Shown piece after piece: positions 63,198 through 64,000 of a stretch of 64,000 bases of DNA. The stretch spans positions 134,001-198,000 of the forward strand of contig QVRM01007045.1 of assembly GCA_003439945.1 (NCBI GenBank). The letters are read 5' to 3'. A program made the position numbers and the translations under genes. This DNA is from Dermanyssus gallinae (Eukaryota; Arthropoda; Arachnida; Mesostigmata; Dermanyssidae). Within the stretch, counting starts at the first letter, position 1; every line of letters starts with the position of its first letter. The notes under the pieces are model-generated. The model was not told where the DNA came from and did no database searches. It saw only the letters and a list, made by a program, of their open reading frames with translations.

Positions 63198-63584
63198 GGA
63201 TGCCTTCCAAACGTATTGCTGAATACGCTGGTATAGTCCATTTCTCAATCGAACAACTCGTTATTTTGCAATAGCACATTTTGTGAAGTAATGTCCGGCA
63301 TGTCACATCAATATAACAGAAATTATTGCTTTCACTCGCACTCCTAAATCAATGCAATATGCCCCCCCCGTGCCCATTAAATTAGAAAATGCTTTCTTTA
63401 GCGATTTCTGTGACATCCATGGGAAAACGCTATGTATTAGAAACAACCATGTACAAATGTAATTATAAAGGGCAGTTTTCTTATACAACATCACCAATAA
63501 CGTGGACACAGAATGCCAATCTCCTTCAGATTGCGGTTTGCGCGCCTATAACGCAATTCGTTCAGGAACGATGCAACGATAACT
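63198..63584. other. No gene seen
   Basis: AT-rich sequence with a C8 run at 63,362-63,369. It may include the 3' flank of the LINE remnant on its right. Confidence 0.4.
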
Positions 63585-64000
63585 GTCTCGTTCTTCGTCC
63601 CAGCCTTTTTTTTAGCTGAGCGTGCCTGAGAGAAGATTTCTCATTGTACTGCTCTGCGCGTCTAGCGTCGATCGGGCCATGTAGATTAGGAGATCATCAG
63701 GTTTTTAGTGGATTGGAGAGTCCCACACCACCCAGGCCAAAGGGTATGCATTATGCACCTCTGTTCCTGGCCCCTGTAAAAAGAAAGATGGTCGCTTTCG
63801 CTGAAGATCCTTGAACAGTCTGTCTTGTGCCAGCCCTGGATGCTAAACGTGTATGATCCACGTTATTACCATAGAGGTCTGGAAGCTGCCATTCCCGGTG
63901 AGAATATAAGTTGGGTAGTCCGTAGAGCTCGCGTAGTTGCATCTGCACCATTTCACGAGATCTGGGATTACTGACCTCGTCCACGACCCTGGTGTCTCTC
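63585..64000 (-). pseudogene. R1/I-type LINE 3' end, second copy (runs off window)
   Basis: The minus strand from the right edge reads VVDEVSNPRSREMVQMQLRE, then WQLPDLYGNNVDH; further down in another frame GPIDARRAEQYNEKSSLRHA and KKRLGRRTRQ. These match LDEVNNSRSQEIVPMRV, WPFPDLSDE and TTRYAEQYDERSTLKDTR of the decayed element at 42.1-42.4 kb. Both are the last part of ORF2 and its junction with the 3' UTR. The 5' part lies beyond the window. Frames are broken, so this copy is also dead where visible. Confidence 0.6.

Overview
This is eukaryotic, gene-poor, repeat-dominated DNA. The transposon types (CR1-group and R1/I-type LINEs, a mariner, two tRNA-derived SINE families) and the extreme load of (TA)n, (TAA)n and (CAA/GTT)n microsatellites suggest an animal, most likely an arthropod. 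A chelicerate such as a parasitiform mite is my best guess, but nothing in the window proves it. I found no host gene I can defend. Most open frames are translations of microsatellites (Ile-Tyr, Gln, Asn, Leu or Val runs), and many begin at GTG or TTG rather than ATG.

Layout. 1-400 holds the 3' end of a LINE-A family element whose far end lies outside the window. 0.4-19.5 kb is microsatellite-rich intergenic or intronic DNA with SINE-A (7.46 kb), SINE-B (10.76 kb, a decayed head at 1.24 kb), a LINE-D tail (10.0 kb), a duplicated (TAA)n block (16.7-17.1 kb) and a 30/32-bp minisatellite (17.94-18.52 kb). 19.5-26.8 kb holds a decayed RT (19.6 kb), a complete but inactivated mariner with TIRs and TA duplication (21,648-22,936), an old lysine-rich/RT-like ruin (23.6-25.6 kb) and a truncated SINE-B (26.6 kb). 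30.6-38.5 kb is a nest of elements: rearranged LINE-A pieces that look like twin priming, a LINE-C fragment split by a SINE-A, a nearly intact LINE-A with both ORFs open (32,975-37,362, minus), a LINE-D tail, and an endonuclease remnant split by a SINE-B. 42.0-43.1 kb is a decayed R1/I-type RT. 46.1-51.3 kb holds a nearly complete LINE-B (plus strand, in-frame stops) inserted into an older copy of its own family, then a SINE-A and an R1-type remnant. 56.3-58.2 kb holds three fragments of another RT C-terminal tail. The window ends with a MITE-like inverted repeat (62.9-63.2 kb) and another R1-type 3' end (63.6-64.0 kb).

How the parts relate. The two best-preserved LINEs are the only plausible coding sources of retrotransposition activity, and the SINEs, which have clear target-site duplications, must be mobilised by some LINE. 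The nesting order gives relative ages: LINE-C and the endonuclease remnant are older than the SINEs, and the LINE-B relic is older than the LINE-B copy inside it. Clade names are from memory of motifs; no search was run. LINE-A to LINE-E, SINE-A and SINE-B are working labels.
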